DNA from: Gloeophyllum trabeum ATCC 11539
Taxonomy: Eukaryota; Basidiomycota; Agaricomycetes; Gloeophyllales; Gloeophyllaceae
Direction: 5' to 3'
DNA length: 64,000 nucleotides
NCBI RefSeq assembly: GCF_000344685.1
Contig: NW_006920423.1
Span: forward strand, 900,277-964,276
Shown here: positions 48,614 to 58,650 of the stretch, piece after piece
Numbering within the stretch: position 1 is the stretch's first letter
How the letters are laid out: every line of letters begins with the position of its first letter
Translations under genes and position numbers: made by a program
Notes under the pieces: generated by a model
Told to the model about the DNA's origin: nothing
Database searches by the model: none
The model's input: only the letters and a program-made list of their open reading frames with translations

Positions 48614-50305
48614 ATGGGCGCACCTGTCAATTGCCCCCGCTCCAAGCCCTCTCGCGAGGATGATCTGTCGGAGTATACGCCCATGCCCTGGTGATTTTTC
48701 CGTGGTTTCTACTTCATAAAGGTAGCTAACGGATGGGTGATATGCAGGACACTGAAGGAAATTAGAGCTGCCATTCCTGCACATCTCTTCGTCAGAGACA
48801 CTCCCAGGGCGATGCTGTACCTCATCCGTGACCTCCTAATGGCTGCGATCGTCTGGAAGATAGGCCTCCAAATAGACCCGACATTCAAGCGTGTTGATGT
48901 CCTGTCTCTCATGACCCCGGTTGGGGCGGAAGCTGGGCGCTGGCTCGCTTGGGTCGCATAGTAAGTATCGATATGTTTTCTCATTCGGAACCAACATAAT
49001 GTTTGCGCAGCTGGTGGATGCAGGGGCTGATATTCACTGGCATTTGGGTTATCGGGCATGAAGTGGGCCTTCTTCCTGTTTGCGTGCAGCGATCGTTGGA
49101 TTAACCTATAACCATAGTGTGGTCACGGCGCCTTCTCAGCCCATAAGTGGGTTAACGATATAATTGGATTTGTAAGGCACGATCACTTAGTTTCTTTGAC
49201 TTATTACTTATTCAACTTTCAGATTACCCATACCTGCCTGTGGACGCCCTACTTTAGCTGGAGGATCTCGCACCACAGACACCACAGCAACCATGCATCT
49301 ATGGAACGAGATGAAGTGTATGTTCCAAAGACCAGGAGCGACTTGGGAATACCCCAGGAGGACGACAAACATGTGATCGATTATGACGAGTACCTCGGCG
49401 ATACTCCTATTTACACTATGTACATGTTGATCCGGCAGCAGCTTCTCGCGTTCCCTGCATATTTGCGTGAGTGCTTAACTCTATTCCATCTTGCAAGCCT
49501 TCCTCTGACGCCAGGCACAGTGTTCAACGTGTCGGGCCAGAAGGACTACCCCAAATGGACGAATCACTTCGATCGTGAGTGCTATCTTTTTGCGCTTAGA
49601 TTTCATCTGAAGCGTGGAACGACTGTAGCCAACTCTATTATCTTCACAAAGGAGCAGCGCAATGTCGTCATCATCTCGAACATCGGTATGGCAGGTATGG
49701 TCTATCTGGTCAAGGCCGCCTGCGCGACGTACGGGGCTTCGTATGTGGTCAAGCTCTACGGGATACCCTGGTTGTGCGTGTCGCACTGGTTCATCATGAT
49801 CACGTACCTCCACCACACGGACCCGGAGCTACCTCACTACCGCAGGTCGGAATGGAACTTCCAACGAGGCGCCGCTGCCACCGTCGACAGGAACTTCATG
49901 GGCTGGTGGGGTCGCTTCTTCCTGCACGACGTCGCACACTTCCACGTGATCCATCACTTCTTCCCGAAGATGCCCTGGTGTAAGTACTTGTCCCATATCG
50001 TATGGTTACGGGCTTAACGTGGCCTTTCTCTTAGACAACGGTGAGGAGGCGACGGGGTATCTCAGGAATTTCATCGGCGAGCACTACGCTTACTCGGACA
50101 AGCCCGTGTTCAAGGCGTTGTGGCACAACTATAATGAATGCCAGTTTGTGGAAGACGAAGGTTCGTATCACGAAGCAATGCTTAACACACTCTGAACTCG
50201 TGTCACCTTTATCCAGGTGATGTTCTTTTCTACAAGAACAGAAAGGGGCAGGCGGTCAGACGCCCGGCTCAGAAACTAGCCCCGCCGCCCCAGGAGGCAC
50301 TGTAA
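48614..50305 (+). CDS. membrane fatty-acid desaturase 2 (delta-12 oleate desaturase type, HECGH)
   Basis: ATG at 48614 (MGAPVNCPRSKPSREDDLSE); exon 2 gives TLKEIRAAIPAHLFVRDTPR. Box 1 is HECGH, split by an intron (CATGAA at 49057–49062 joined to TGTGGTCAC at 49118–49126) and followed by GAFSAHKWVND. Box 2 is SHHRHH (49268–49285) followed by SNHASMERDEVYVPKTRSD. Box 3 is HVIHH (49943–49957) in HDVAHFHVIHHFFPKMPWYN. Also present: RTVFNVSGQKDYPKWTNHFD and YLHHTDPELPHYRRSEWNF. The C-terminus has EEATGYLRNFIGEHYAYSDK and EDEGDVLFYKNRKGQAVRR, ending PPPQEAL at TAA 50303–50305. The HECGH and ERDEV context is the classical oleate-to-linoleate pattern, so this copy is the best candidate for ordinary delta-12 activity in the ER. 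All exon phases agree. Confidence 0.92.
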
Positions 50306-50540
50306 ATTCTCTAACTTCGAGGCCCTTGGCATTGTTTAAAGTAGAATTGATCTTCTTCATCGTTGTCAATCCACCTGCCTTAGATCTCACACTGCCAGTC
50401 TACCAACACAAATTAAGCTCATGATGTACATGCGTAGCCAGATGTTCAGTGTACGAATCATAACAAGTTGCAATGTCCGCATGACTACCGAACTTCTGTA
50501 CTGCGTCAAGACTCAATACTGCGTGTTGGCCCTATTGGGG

Positions 50541-50611
50541 ACCCAAGGGTACTCAAACCTCAGCGCCAGAGAACAGCGAGAACGCTACGCCATTAAGCCA
50601 CAACAGCTTGT
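50541..50611 (-). repeat. tRNA-derived short repeat, CpG-intact copy
   Basis: On the minus strand: box A tggcttaatgg, box-B-like ggtttgagtaccc. It aligns over about 58 bases with 12066–12141. It keeps CpG where that copy has TG or CA. No anticodon arm is convincing, so it is probably a SINE head or old tRNA relic rather than a gene. Confidence 0.55.
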
Positions 50612-51190
50612 GGTCCGGTAACTCCGGAGCCGCATTCGTCTGCCCACTTACTGCTCCAGTCAGTGAAATTTCAGCTTTCATCTTAAGCGCTGGCGTTCAG
50701 GCGGTGCTAGTCTCTCGTTATTCGAGCGCACGTGTGAACAGAGCCCGGTGGAAAACTACTGCAAGTGTATACCTTGAACCTGGCCTCAGCCCTCCTCTCA
50801 TGGCGTCCCCTCCACAATAACTATGCAGAAGTGACGAAAGCCTCGTAAGTGGCCCCAAGAGTACAGTTCATAGTCCCGTATAGGCTTGATCCTGCGCCTC
50901 TTAAAAAAGACTTAGTAGACGAGCAACTGTCTTTAATGGAGGCTTGTACCCGTTTAGTATCAGCGTCGCAGAAGTCCCCCCCAGGCTCTCGCGCGTGCTC
51001 AAAAAGGCAGGATTCTCCGCCCAAAACGGCAGGTGCACATGGTTGGCATCTGCCGGACCTCGGCACGTATATAGTCTCGACCTTCCTCTACCCTACACCG
51101 AGGGTTATACTGTCTATAACGTACGCGCTGAATGCGCAAGAGCGCATAGAACCTCATGTACACAATTCCTTTAAAGTGGGGGGGGGGGTC

Positions 51191-51504
51191 GAGGCACTAA
51201 ATGTGGCCCAGTAGAAGCCTTACTGGGATCAAAAATCACGCTGAGAGAACTGTAGCTTTTCAGACTGTCTCCTACTGTCAATGGGGAGTCCCAAAGCTCA
51301 GTAGCTCCTCCTGGTACATTATCTACAGGATAAATCACAACTACTAGGTTATAGTACTGCGAGCACAACGGGGAGTCAACAGCACGAAGTTCCTTGCCGT
51401 ATATTCGGCAAGGTCCACGCACGTGGTTTACCACTGCTGCGGCGCCCCAGCTACTCGTTTGGGTAGGGTTCACTTCCAAAAGCGGGCTAAGGGGGGACTT
51501 CCCT
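51191..51504. repeat. 314-base direct repeat, left copy
   Basis: Identical, as read, to 52360–52673 (offset 1169). After cttccct the two copies diverge (caggct here, atgctg there). Neither end shows TG/CA termini. Confidence 0.92.
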
Positions 51505-51639
51505 CAGGCTCCTAAACCATCCGTCCTTAGCGTTCTCGCTCCTCCTTTACTAGGGCGCACGTGCAGTGTTATGTAATACAAATCTATTTTTAATGTATTA
51601 CCGGATACAGAACGAACAAGAGGAGGAGAACGCTATAGG

Positions 51640-51815
51640 ACGGCTGGCACAAATGTCGTCGCCGAGATCCCCGAGGCTGACTAAGCGGACGGTGGCTGAA
51701 GCCTTTCAGCAGCGGTCGGCGGGCGATGTAGAGAGCGTCTCGACACTTACCTCGTCGAGCTCACTCAGAACACATATAAACGGGTGCTAAAATGGGTTAA
51801 GACCAATGCAAATAC
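51640..51815 (+). CDS. 5' fragment of an unknown protein cut by the gap (possible recombinase-type N-terminus)
   Basis: One frame gives MSSPRSPRLTKRTVAEAFQQ and then acidic/serine-rich sequence. In the next frame the final part reads RERLDTYLVELTQNTYKRVL, then KWVKTNANT, just before the Ns. The second string resembles the helical core-binding start of tyrosine recombinases (Crypton-like), where T-x-N-T-Y precedes a helix, but the match is short and the frame change would need an intron or an indel. Kept as a weak call because the gap hides the rest. Confidence 0.25.
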
Positions 51816-52358
51816 NNNNNNNNNNNNNNNNNNNNNNNNNNNNNNNNNNNNNNNNNNNNNNNNNNNNNNNNNNNNNNNNNNNNNNNNNNNNNNNNNNNNN
51901 NNNNNNNNNNNNNNNNNNNNNNNNNNNNNNNNNNNNNNNNNNNNNNNNNNNNNNNNNNNNNNNNNNNNNNNNNNNNNNNNNNNNNNNNNNNNNNNNNNNN
52001 NNNNNNNNNNNNNNNNNNNNNNNNNNNNNNNNNNNNNNNNNNNNNNNNNNNNNNNNNNNNNNNNNNNNNNNNNNNNNNNNNNNNNNNNNNNNNNNNNNNN
52101 NNNNNNNNNNNNNNNNNNNNNNNNNNNNNNNNNNNNNNNNNNNNNNNNNNNNNNNNNNNNNNNNNNNNNNNNNNNNNNNNNNNNNNNNNNNNNNNNNNNN
52201 NNNNNNNNNNNNNNNNNNNNNNNNNNNNNNNNNNNNNNNNNNNNNNNNNNNNNNNNNNNNNNNNNNNNNNNNNNNNNNNNNNNNNNNNNNNNNNNNNNNN
52301 NNNNNNNNNNNNNNNNNNNNNNNNNNNNNNNNNNNNNNNNNNNNNNNNNNNNNNNNNN
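51816..52358. other. assembly gap (543 N)
   Basis: A run of N. The right edge begins one base before a copy of a sequence found 1169 bases to the left. Confidence 0.99.
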
Positions 52359-52359
52359 G

Positions 52360-52673
52360 GAGGCACTAAATGTGGCCCAGTAGAAGCCTTACTGGGATCA
52401 AAAATCACGCTGAGAGAACTGTAGCTTTTCAGACTGTCTCCTACTGTCAATGGGGAGTCCCAAAGCTCAGTAGCTCCTCCTGGTACATTATCTACAGGAT
52501 AAATCACAACTACTAGGTTATAGTACTGCGAGCACAACGGGGAGTCAACAGCACGAAGTTCCTTGCCGTATATTCGGCAAGGTCCACGCACGTGGTTTAC
52601 CACTGCTGCGGCGCCCCAGCTACTCGTTTGGGTAGGGTTCACTTCCAAAAGCGGGCTAAGGGGGGACTTCCCT
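52360..52673. repeat. 314-base direct repeat, right copy
   Basis: Counterpart of 51191–51504. It starts at the gap edge, so its true left extent is unknown. Confidence 0.92.
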
Positions 52674-53264
52674 ATGCTGTATCGGAAATATGCACTAGCC
52701 TAGTCCCGTAGCGTCGATCGACGTTAACGCCCATCTGGGATCCGTGTGTCGCACAGTTGCAGGCCCCGAACGTCTGCTAGTAATTACTCTAAGTTGTTCC
52801 TCACGAGCAAATTTACATTTCGAATTCTTCCGACCGCACGCATTTTCATCGCTGCCAGTGATTTGCTTGGCCCTGAAGTGTCTGCATTCCGCTAGCGCTG
52901 GCAACCTCGGCTTGCTCATAGTCGTCATTCGACTCGGACTTTCTCGTAACTGATACCACGGCGGGCAGGTCTGCGAAGCCATCCGCCAGGTCGCCAGCCG
53001 CCTCGTGGGCAAGAGCGCCGAGGAGCTCTTCGCGGAAAGTCGTCCTTACCCAAGTATAGTGGGCTACATGACCATCGATGATAGCCTACATCAGCAAAAC
53101 GGCACGACCGTCTAAGCGAAGCTAAGAACGAATGTCAGGCAAATAAGTACCAAGTCCGCGGTCTTAAGTCATGGGGGCCCACCCCCTGAGCCCAGTACCA
53201 AGACTTAGCTAAGTCCTGGATTAAGGTGTTAAGAACACTCAGACAAGAAATAAGTGGGGAGTAA

Positions 53265-53345
53265 AGAGAAAAATAGTAACCTGGGCAAGATTCGAACCTG
53301 CATCGCCCAAATCATACCATATGATTTAACTGTTAGGCCATCAGG
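53265..53345 (-). repeat. tRNA-like sequence, better preserved
   Basis: On the minus strand a box A (tggcctaacagttaa) is followed by a box B (ggttcgaatcttg). The T arm pairs well (gcagg with cttgc, five pairs including one G·U), and an anticodon-like hairpin (aatca/tgatt with a seven-base loop) is present. The acceptor stem pairs only in its middle (cctg/cagg), and position 33 is not U. Likely a tRNA pseudogene or the head of a tRNA-derived element. Confidence 0.45.
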
Positions 53346-54097
53346 ACACAATGGTACTGTCCCTATAAAGTTTTATAATCCAAGTTGCCTTGGCCTTCAA
53401 CGATCGCAAATCCTAAATTACGAGTCTCCGCCCTCATCTAGTCCTACTGTTATACAATACATGTATATCTATTATCAACAGAACTATCTATATTGCTCTG
53501 CCGCCCCTCTAGAGCATTGGCTAAGAAACTCAGAGAGTTAGGGCTAAGGCGCTCGGTAAGGGCGCCTTAGCGGTACTTAGCGCCTGGATCCCTCTTAGCG
53601 TGGGCTGCCATTTTGCTGATGTAGGCCTGAACTTGCATCGCTCAACCCCAACTTAACTCGCTCACGAACCTACGAACATACTTCAAACCGCGGAAGCAAA
53701 TGGACTATGAACGCTTCTATCAAATCGGGCTTCATCTGTGCTCCCGCATCTTCTGTCTCAGTTTAATCGTCTGTCCAGATCTTCTCCCACCCCAGCCAGT
53801 CCTCAGGCCTCAGGCTTCAGGCCTCAGTTTTGATGGCTGATCGCCCTGTCGGTGATCCTGGGTATTCTTCAGCGCCGAGGCGTCGGATGTTACCTATATA
53901 CTGCGTTCCTTAGCAAGGACAGGAATAATCGCTGCCACGGCTCGAGCCTCGATAAAGAACCTTGCACTGGAATATGATACATTACGTGGAGGTACATTAA
54001 CGGAAGATAAGGCTGAAGCATTCGCGGTCTAATAGGTATAAACAGAATGTAGGGCGGACCATAGTGCACACCATCGGAAACGAAACAGACCAGAAAT
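53346..54097. other. intergenic, no supported gene
   Basis: Mixed sequence with a short local duplication (ctcaggcctcaggcttcaggcctcag near 53800–53828, a CTCAGG/CTTCAGG microrepeat). It includes the 3' flank of the LCB2 gene. Confidence 0.4.
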
Positions 54098-56246
54098 CTA
54101 GGCATGCTTCTGGCTTTCCATCCGGACCAGTTCCACAGCATTGCTGGTGATCTTTTCCAATGACCACCGTTCACCAGGAGCATGCTTCAAATCCAGCACA
54201 TCACCGATCCAGTCGCAAGCCTTGAGTACGACGTCGATATCGGCCTTCGTGTGAGCAGCGCTGACGCAGAACCTCACTCGGCTGGTCACCAACGGAGTAG
54301 CCGGGTACGCCACGACCACAATGACGATAGGCGTGTTGCTCTGCAGCATGAGCCGGTGGAACAGCGCCATCTTTCCAGGGTTGAAGATCAACAGAGGGAC
54401 GATGGGAGAGTCGTCGTGACCGTAGACGATGAAACCGAGCTTCTCGAGGGCGCGAGACAGATAGCGAGAGTTGAAGGCCAGACGGCGCAGGCGATCGCGG
54501 CCTTCAGTACCTTCACGCATGGCGGGCGGCAGATCCATCCAGCTGGGCAAGATGGAGGCAGGAGCGCGACCAGGGTAGGGCTCGGGACTCTCCTGTTCTA
54601 CAATCCGTCCCTTGGTAATCGTACCGGTCGAACCATGAGTCGGCAGGGCAGGCGCGACACCCATGATACTGGCCATGCTGGCAATGATCTGGGTCAAGAC
54701 TGGAGGCGTCATGGCTTCCGCATAGGCGTGCGAGTGGCTGCGAACGCGGATACGGTCTACAACAGCCTTCGAGCCGGATATATAACCACCCGCGGCACCA
54801 AAGGACTTGGTGAAAGTACCCATCAGGATGTCGATGGAACGCGGGTCAACGCCGAAGTAATCAGCCACACCCCGGCCGTGCGGGCCGAGGGCGCCGACGG
54901 AATGCGCCTCGTCAATGAAAAGGTAGAACTGGTAAAACGTTAGTTGGTGCGCATAGATAACTCAGCTGCGTATTCACCTTGTACTTCTTCTTGAGCTCTA
55001 GAAGAACCGGGAGGTTGGTCATGGTCCCCTCCATACTAAACAAGCCTTCAACGATAATCAGGATCTTCTTCCACGGCCTGTGAGTCTTCGGCTGTCCCTG
55101 ACTGATGGCCTCCTTCAACAAGTCCTCCAGTGCATTCATGTCATTGTGCTTGAACATCCTGACATTAGCCCCGCTCAGGCGCACGCCGAACCGGATCGAC
55201 GCGTGGTTCAACTCATCCGAGACGACCAGGCAGCCCTTACCGACCAAAGCTGGGATGATGGTCGAGTTGGTCGCGAAACCCATGGAACATATGAGCGCAT
55301 CCTCTTGGCCGATGAATCTGGCTACCAACGCTTCTGCCTGAGCATGAAGATCAAGGCTCCCACCCTCCAGCCGCGTACCGCAGGCGGAGACACCGTACCT
55401 TCTGATGCTCTCTTCCACAGCATCTGCACAACCGCCCCGGGCTTGCGCAAAGCCCAGATAGTTGTACGAGGATATGTTGAGGGCACGGACCTTACGGCCA
55501 GTGGAATAGAAGGTGCGGTTATAGTCCTTGGACTTGCGCTCATTCAGGACGATGGTACGACCAGCGACACCGGTCACTGGGTATGAGAAACAGTCATCAA
55601 TGCGAGCCTTGAGGCGACGAGTATAGAACGAGTCGAAGTCGGACGTGATTGGTGCATACCCCTGGACGCATCAGGTCAGTCGAAGATGTCCATGCTACTC
55701 TAGGACGGCACTCACATCATGCGGAATCAAATGCTTGAACTCGCCAGGGTTGAAGTACTTGCGGGTGAAGTCGCGGACGTGGCCGAACAAGATCAGGATG
55801 ATGTAGCTCACGTACGTCGTGAACAGTACATAGTAAGGTGGGTCCTGCTCTATGTGAGGCTTGACGGGCGTCCCGGCAGGATGCTGAGACGTATATCTAT
55901 ACTCGGCATTTGCGCAATGCCCGAACTCCGTGTGCACAGTCGAGAAGACTTGTTCAGAGGTCGGGGGTATCGTCGGGTAAGAGAGCGCGTCGGAAGAGAC
56001 CACTTCACCATCGTCCAGGATGGTGTCTTCACTGCTGGTCGTGACCGAAGAAGAGAACGACAAAGCCGGCGTGGCGACAGGCGTCTCTCCCCTAGCCCTC
56101 GCGCGTGCATCCGCAGCTTTAACAGCTGAAAGGTAGGACGCGGCGGTTGACATGGGAGAGAAGGACGATGTCGACTTCTTCTTGAAGATGGACGGCGTTG
56201 GTGACGGCGGGTTGAGCGCCATCGGCGACGTTGTCGAAGCGGGCAT
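54098..56246 (-). CDS. LCB2: serine palmitoyltransferase subunit 2
   Basis: ATG at 56246 begins a long Ser/Thr-rich N-terminus. A membrane segment follows (PPYYVLFTTYVSYIILILFG), then GEFKHLIPHDGYAPITSDFD. The PLP-enzyme core runs ISSYNYLGFAQARGGCADAV, GTRLEGGSLDLHAQAEALVA, DELNHASIRFGVRLSGANVR, FIDEAHSVGALGPHGRGVAD, and the PLP lysine in GTFTKSFGAAGGYISG (Lys codon 54806–54808). The C-terminal domain (YGHDDSPIVPLLIFNPGKMA, TSRVRFCVSAAHTKADID) ends VRMESQKHA. Partnered with Lcb1 in the ER, it condenses serine with palmitoyl-CoA, the first step of sphingolipid synthesis. Presence of the PLP lysine and the GTFTKS signature marks this as the catalytic Lcb2 subunit rather than Lcb1. Introns near 55.65 kb and 54.93 kb fit the frame. 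It is a core gene lying among accessory-looking lipid genes. Confidence 0.95.
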
Positions 56247-58650
56247 TAGTGAGCGTGCTCGGCGTTCGTCACGGTCGTCGTCGTGGTCGTCTCCGGGAAA
56301 AGGAGTGTATAATCACGAAAAATCCGGGTAGGTTCGCAACGGGGTGCGCTTACCATATAAGGAATGCCGATAGCGCCGAGACGCGCCGACTGACTTTACT
56401 GACGCGTCTACTACGTAAGCACTATTATTGGGGTAAAGACCGCATGCAGAAATAGGCCACAGAGCCATACAGAAAGAGCACCACACACTTGGGGACATAC
56501 ATCATAGAACCTCATTAATAGCCTGAAACCCCCAATGCCATTAGTGACGCAAGCAGCATGCGCAACATAGGGACGAGCGAAAACATTCCGGAATGTAAAT
56601 GCGATAATATTCACCTTCATAGCGGAAGTTTGGAGCAGGGGTACGCCATGCATGGTGCCCACGAGAGCGTCGAAAGTGACAATTCGCAAGACAAGATGCG
56701 AACACCGCAACTGGAAGCCTGAGGATGAGGGTCGATCGACGCGAGCTACAATCTAGCACAGGTACTAGATACTTCAACGGGGCCGTGGAGGATCTACCGC
56801 TGTCATCATCCTGTTCATTCGACCCAATGACGGGTGAGAGAGGAGGGATGGGATTTACAGTGAATCTGTCCTGTGATGAACTGGAAGTTAGCAGTCTATG
56901 GTCAAGAACGCATACTACAATCTCTTGTTGGTCCTTGGGTATGAAGAGCTTCGCAAAAGTACAAGGCAAAGGTAAGATATGCCACATTTTGGGAACGGCG
57001 TGGTTAGCAAGAGATTTCCGATAGGTCCCAGAACTCTAAACCTCAGTGACACCTAGGTATCTTCATCAATTCGCGCGTGAATGGATACAGAGTCCAGAAA
57101 TATTGCCTGAGGAAGTGTCTTACTAGTCGAGCAGGATCGGCCAGGGAGTCGCAGAAGCGACACTGATAATAAGTCCACAGAATTCCCCGCCGGACAAGAC
57201 ATATACGAGGACGGCCTGAGGGAGCTGACCACACCGCCAGCAACTTGGGAGAGACAGTAGCAAAGGCAAGCAGAGACGAGACAAGAGGCCTTTGGCATCG
57301 GACAGAGCAATACACCATCAGAAAGCACATTTTGAATCCCATAGATAGTAACTCTGACAACACTTAAGCAAGAGGATAATATCCGGCTTACGGTCCACGA
57401 TAAAGCAGCCTGCCATTCATTTGCGGTCGCGACCGAAGTATTCTGATGGTCAGGACTTTCAGGATATTTTCCGCATAAGTAGTGACCGACTTGCTGTTGC
57501 ACAGTATTATAGGCTTAAGAACCTGCAGAGGTGATCGTCAGCTTGATGTGCCCCGGAGTCAGTACTTCGATGCGATCACAGGAAACGTATGAAGTGTTCA
57601 CGAGGTTGTAAACCTGCCCTTGCACAAAATTGTCATGTATACAGAAGAAATGTGCGCCACCATATAGGTAGACACAAGACACATGAAATTCAAAGGGGGG
57701 GAACGCATGAGCCAGCCGATGGCGAACGCGAGCAAGAGGTCTCGGCAGATTCCGGTGTCACCCGGCACTAAGGAAGCCTCCGAGTCTACTCCGCCTGTAA
57801 GTGGATTACACATCGTAGCACATTGTTACACAAATCTGCGTTCAACGATGCAAGGGTCTCACTGTCACTGTGTCAAGGAAATCTTGCTCACCCATGCAGT
57901 CGTTTGGCCCTAGGATGACCATATTCTGAAATTGTTGTTTTTGCTATCAGAATGTTTATGTAAGGCTCTGGCTTCCTTCTCTCTGGTATTTCCTCGAAGG
58001 GGCCCTTGCGCGGTACATGCTGAAGTTGCGTGATGACTCTCATTATCGATCGGTCAACGCCCTCTGGCCGGCGACAGGATGACGAGATACTACAGAGGGA
58101 CCGTGCGCCGTTCGTCTCAGAAGCGCCGGATTCAAGCGACAAGAACGGCGTGGAGATTTGCGCACAGGGTTCCGATCCTCCTCCAAGGAAAGATCCGGCA
58201 GGGAATGAACGTGAGCAAAACCATATCTCAAACGCGCACCGTCTCTGAAAGCTACCAAGGTACTGGTAGGTGCCTTGAGGCACTTCCGTCATATGTAACT
58301 GCGATAGGTACCCCTGGGACCCTGAGATGTAGTGGCATGGGACGTCGGACTCTGCCATATTGTCTCTTCTGGTGAGGAATCAGGAAGTCAGTTCCATGAG
58401 AAGGGCCAGTGATCTAGCCGTCCGGCAGATGAGCAACTGTGGGTGTATGTATCACCATTGAAAGACTATGCCGTAAGGTAAACGGTGTTACTCCCGACAG
58501 CCACTTACCTCCACCATTAGCTACAGGGGACTCGGAAGACTCCCACTGTGAAGTGGTCTCTCTTTTTCACCCCCTTGTGTTGACAGTTTTCGCCTTGCCT
58601 ATCCCGAAATCCGTTCGAACGACGGGTGACCAGTCTTGGTTGTCTCTAAC
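56247..58650. other. long intergenic region, no confident gene
   Basis: Minus-strand frames at 56411–56710 and 57043–57363 are hydrophobic in places (for example ALSVWLCGLFLHAVF and LLSMGFKMCFLMVYCSVR). They could belong to another decayed membrane-protein gene, but I could not build a splice chain. A hydrophilic plus-strand frame at 58030–58248 has no recognised motif. The right end is the promoter region of desaturase 3. Confidence 0.35.

Larger units (their letters stand above)
50612..53240. mobile_element. transposon-like region around the second N gap
   Basis: Contains a 314-base sequence present twice (51191–51504 and 52360–52673), an 11-G run just before the left copy (51178–51188), and a short plus-strand coding stretch (about 51640–51815) cut by the N gap. 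The minus-strand frame through the repeat (VNPTQTSSWGAAAVVNHVRG) and the one next to it (TMNCTLGATYEAFVTSA) look faintly like retroelement gag-type fragments, but no diagnostic enzyme domain is visible. Element class unknown. Confidence 0.35.

Noticed and set aside
51784..52648. Long open frames of about 190–280 codons
   Set aside because: Same reason: they are made by the second N gap.
51191..52673. LTR pair of a retrotransposon
   Set aside because: The two copies are identical but lack TG…CA ends, and the right copy starts at an assembly gap; kept only as a direct repeat.
54098..56246. LCB2 as a member of the proposed acyl-lipid cluster
   Set aside because: It is a single-copy core enzyme of sphingolipid synthesis; position alone does not tie it to the desaturases.
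57888..58358. 156-codon minus-strand open frame
   Set aside because: Cys/Ser-rich with no motif, and the other strand looks equally coding-like; no splice chain could be built.
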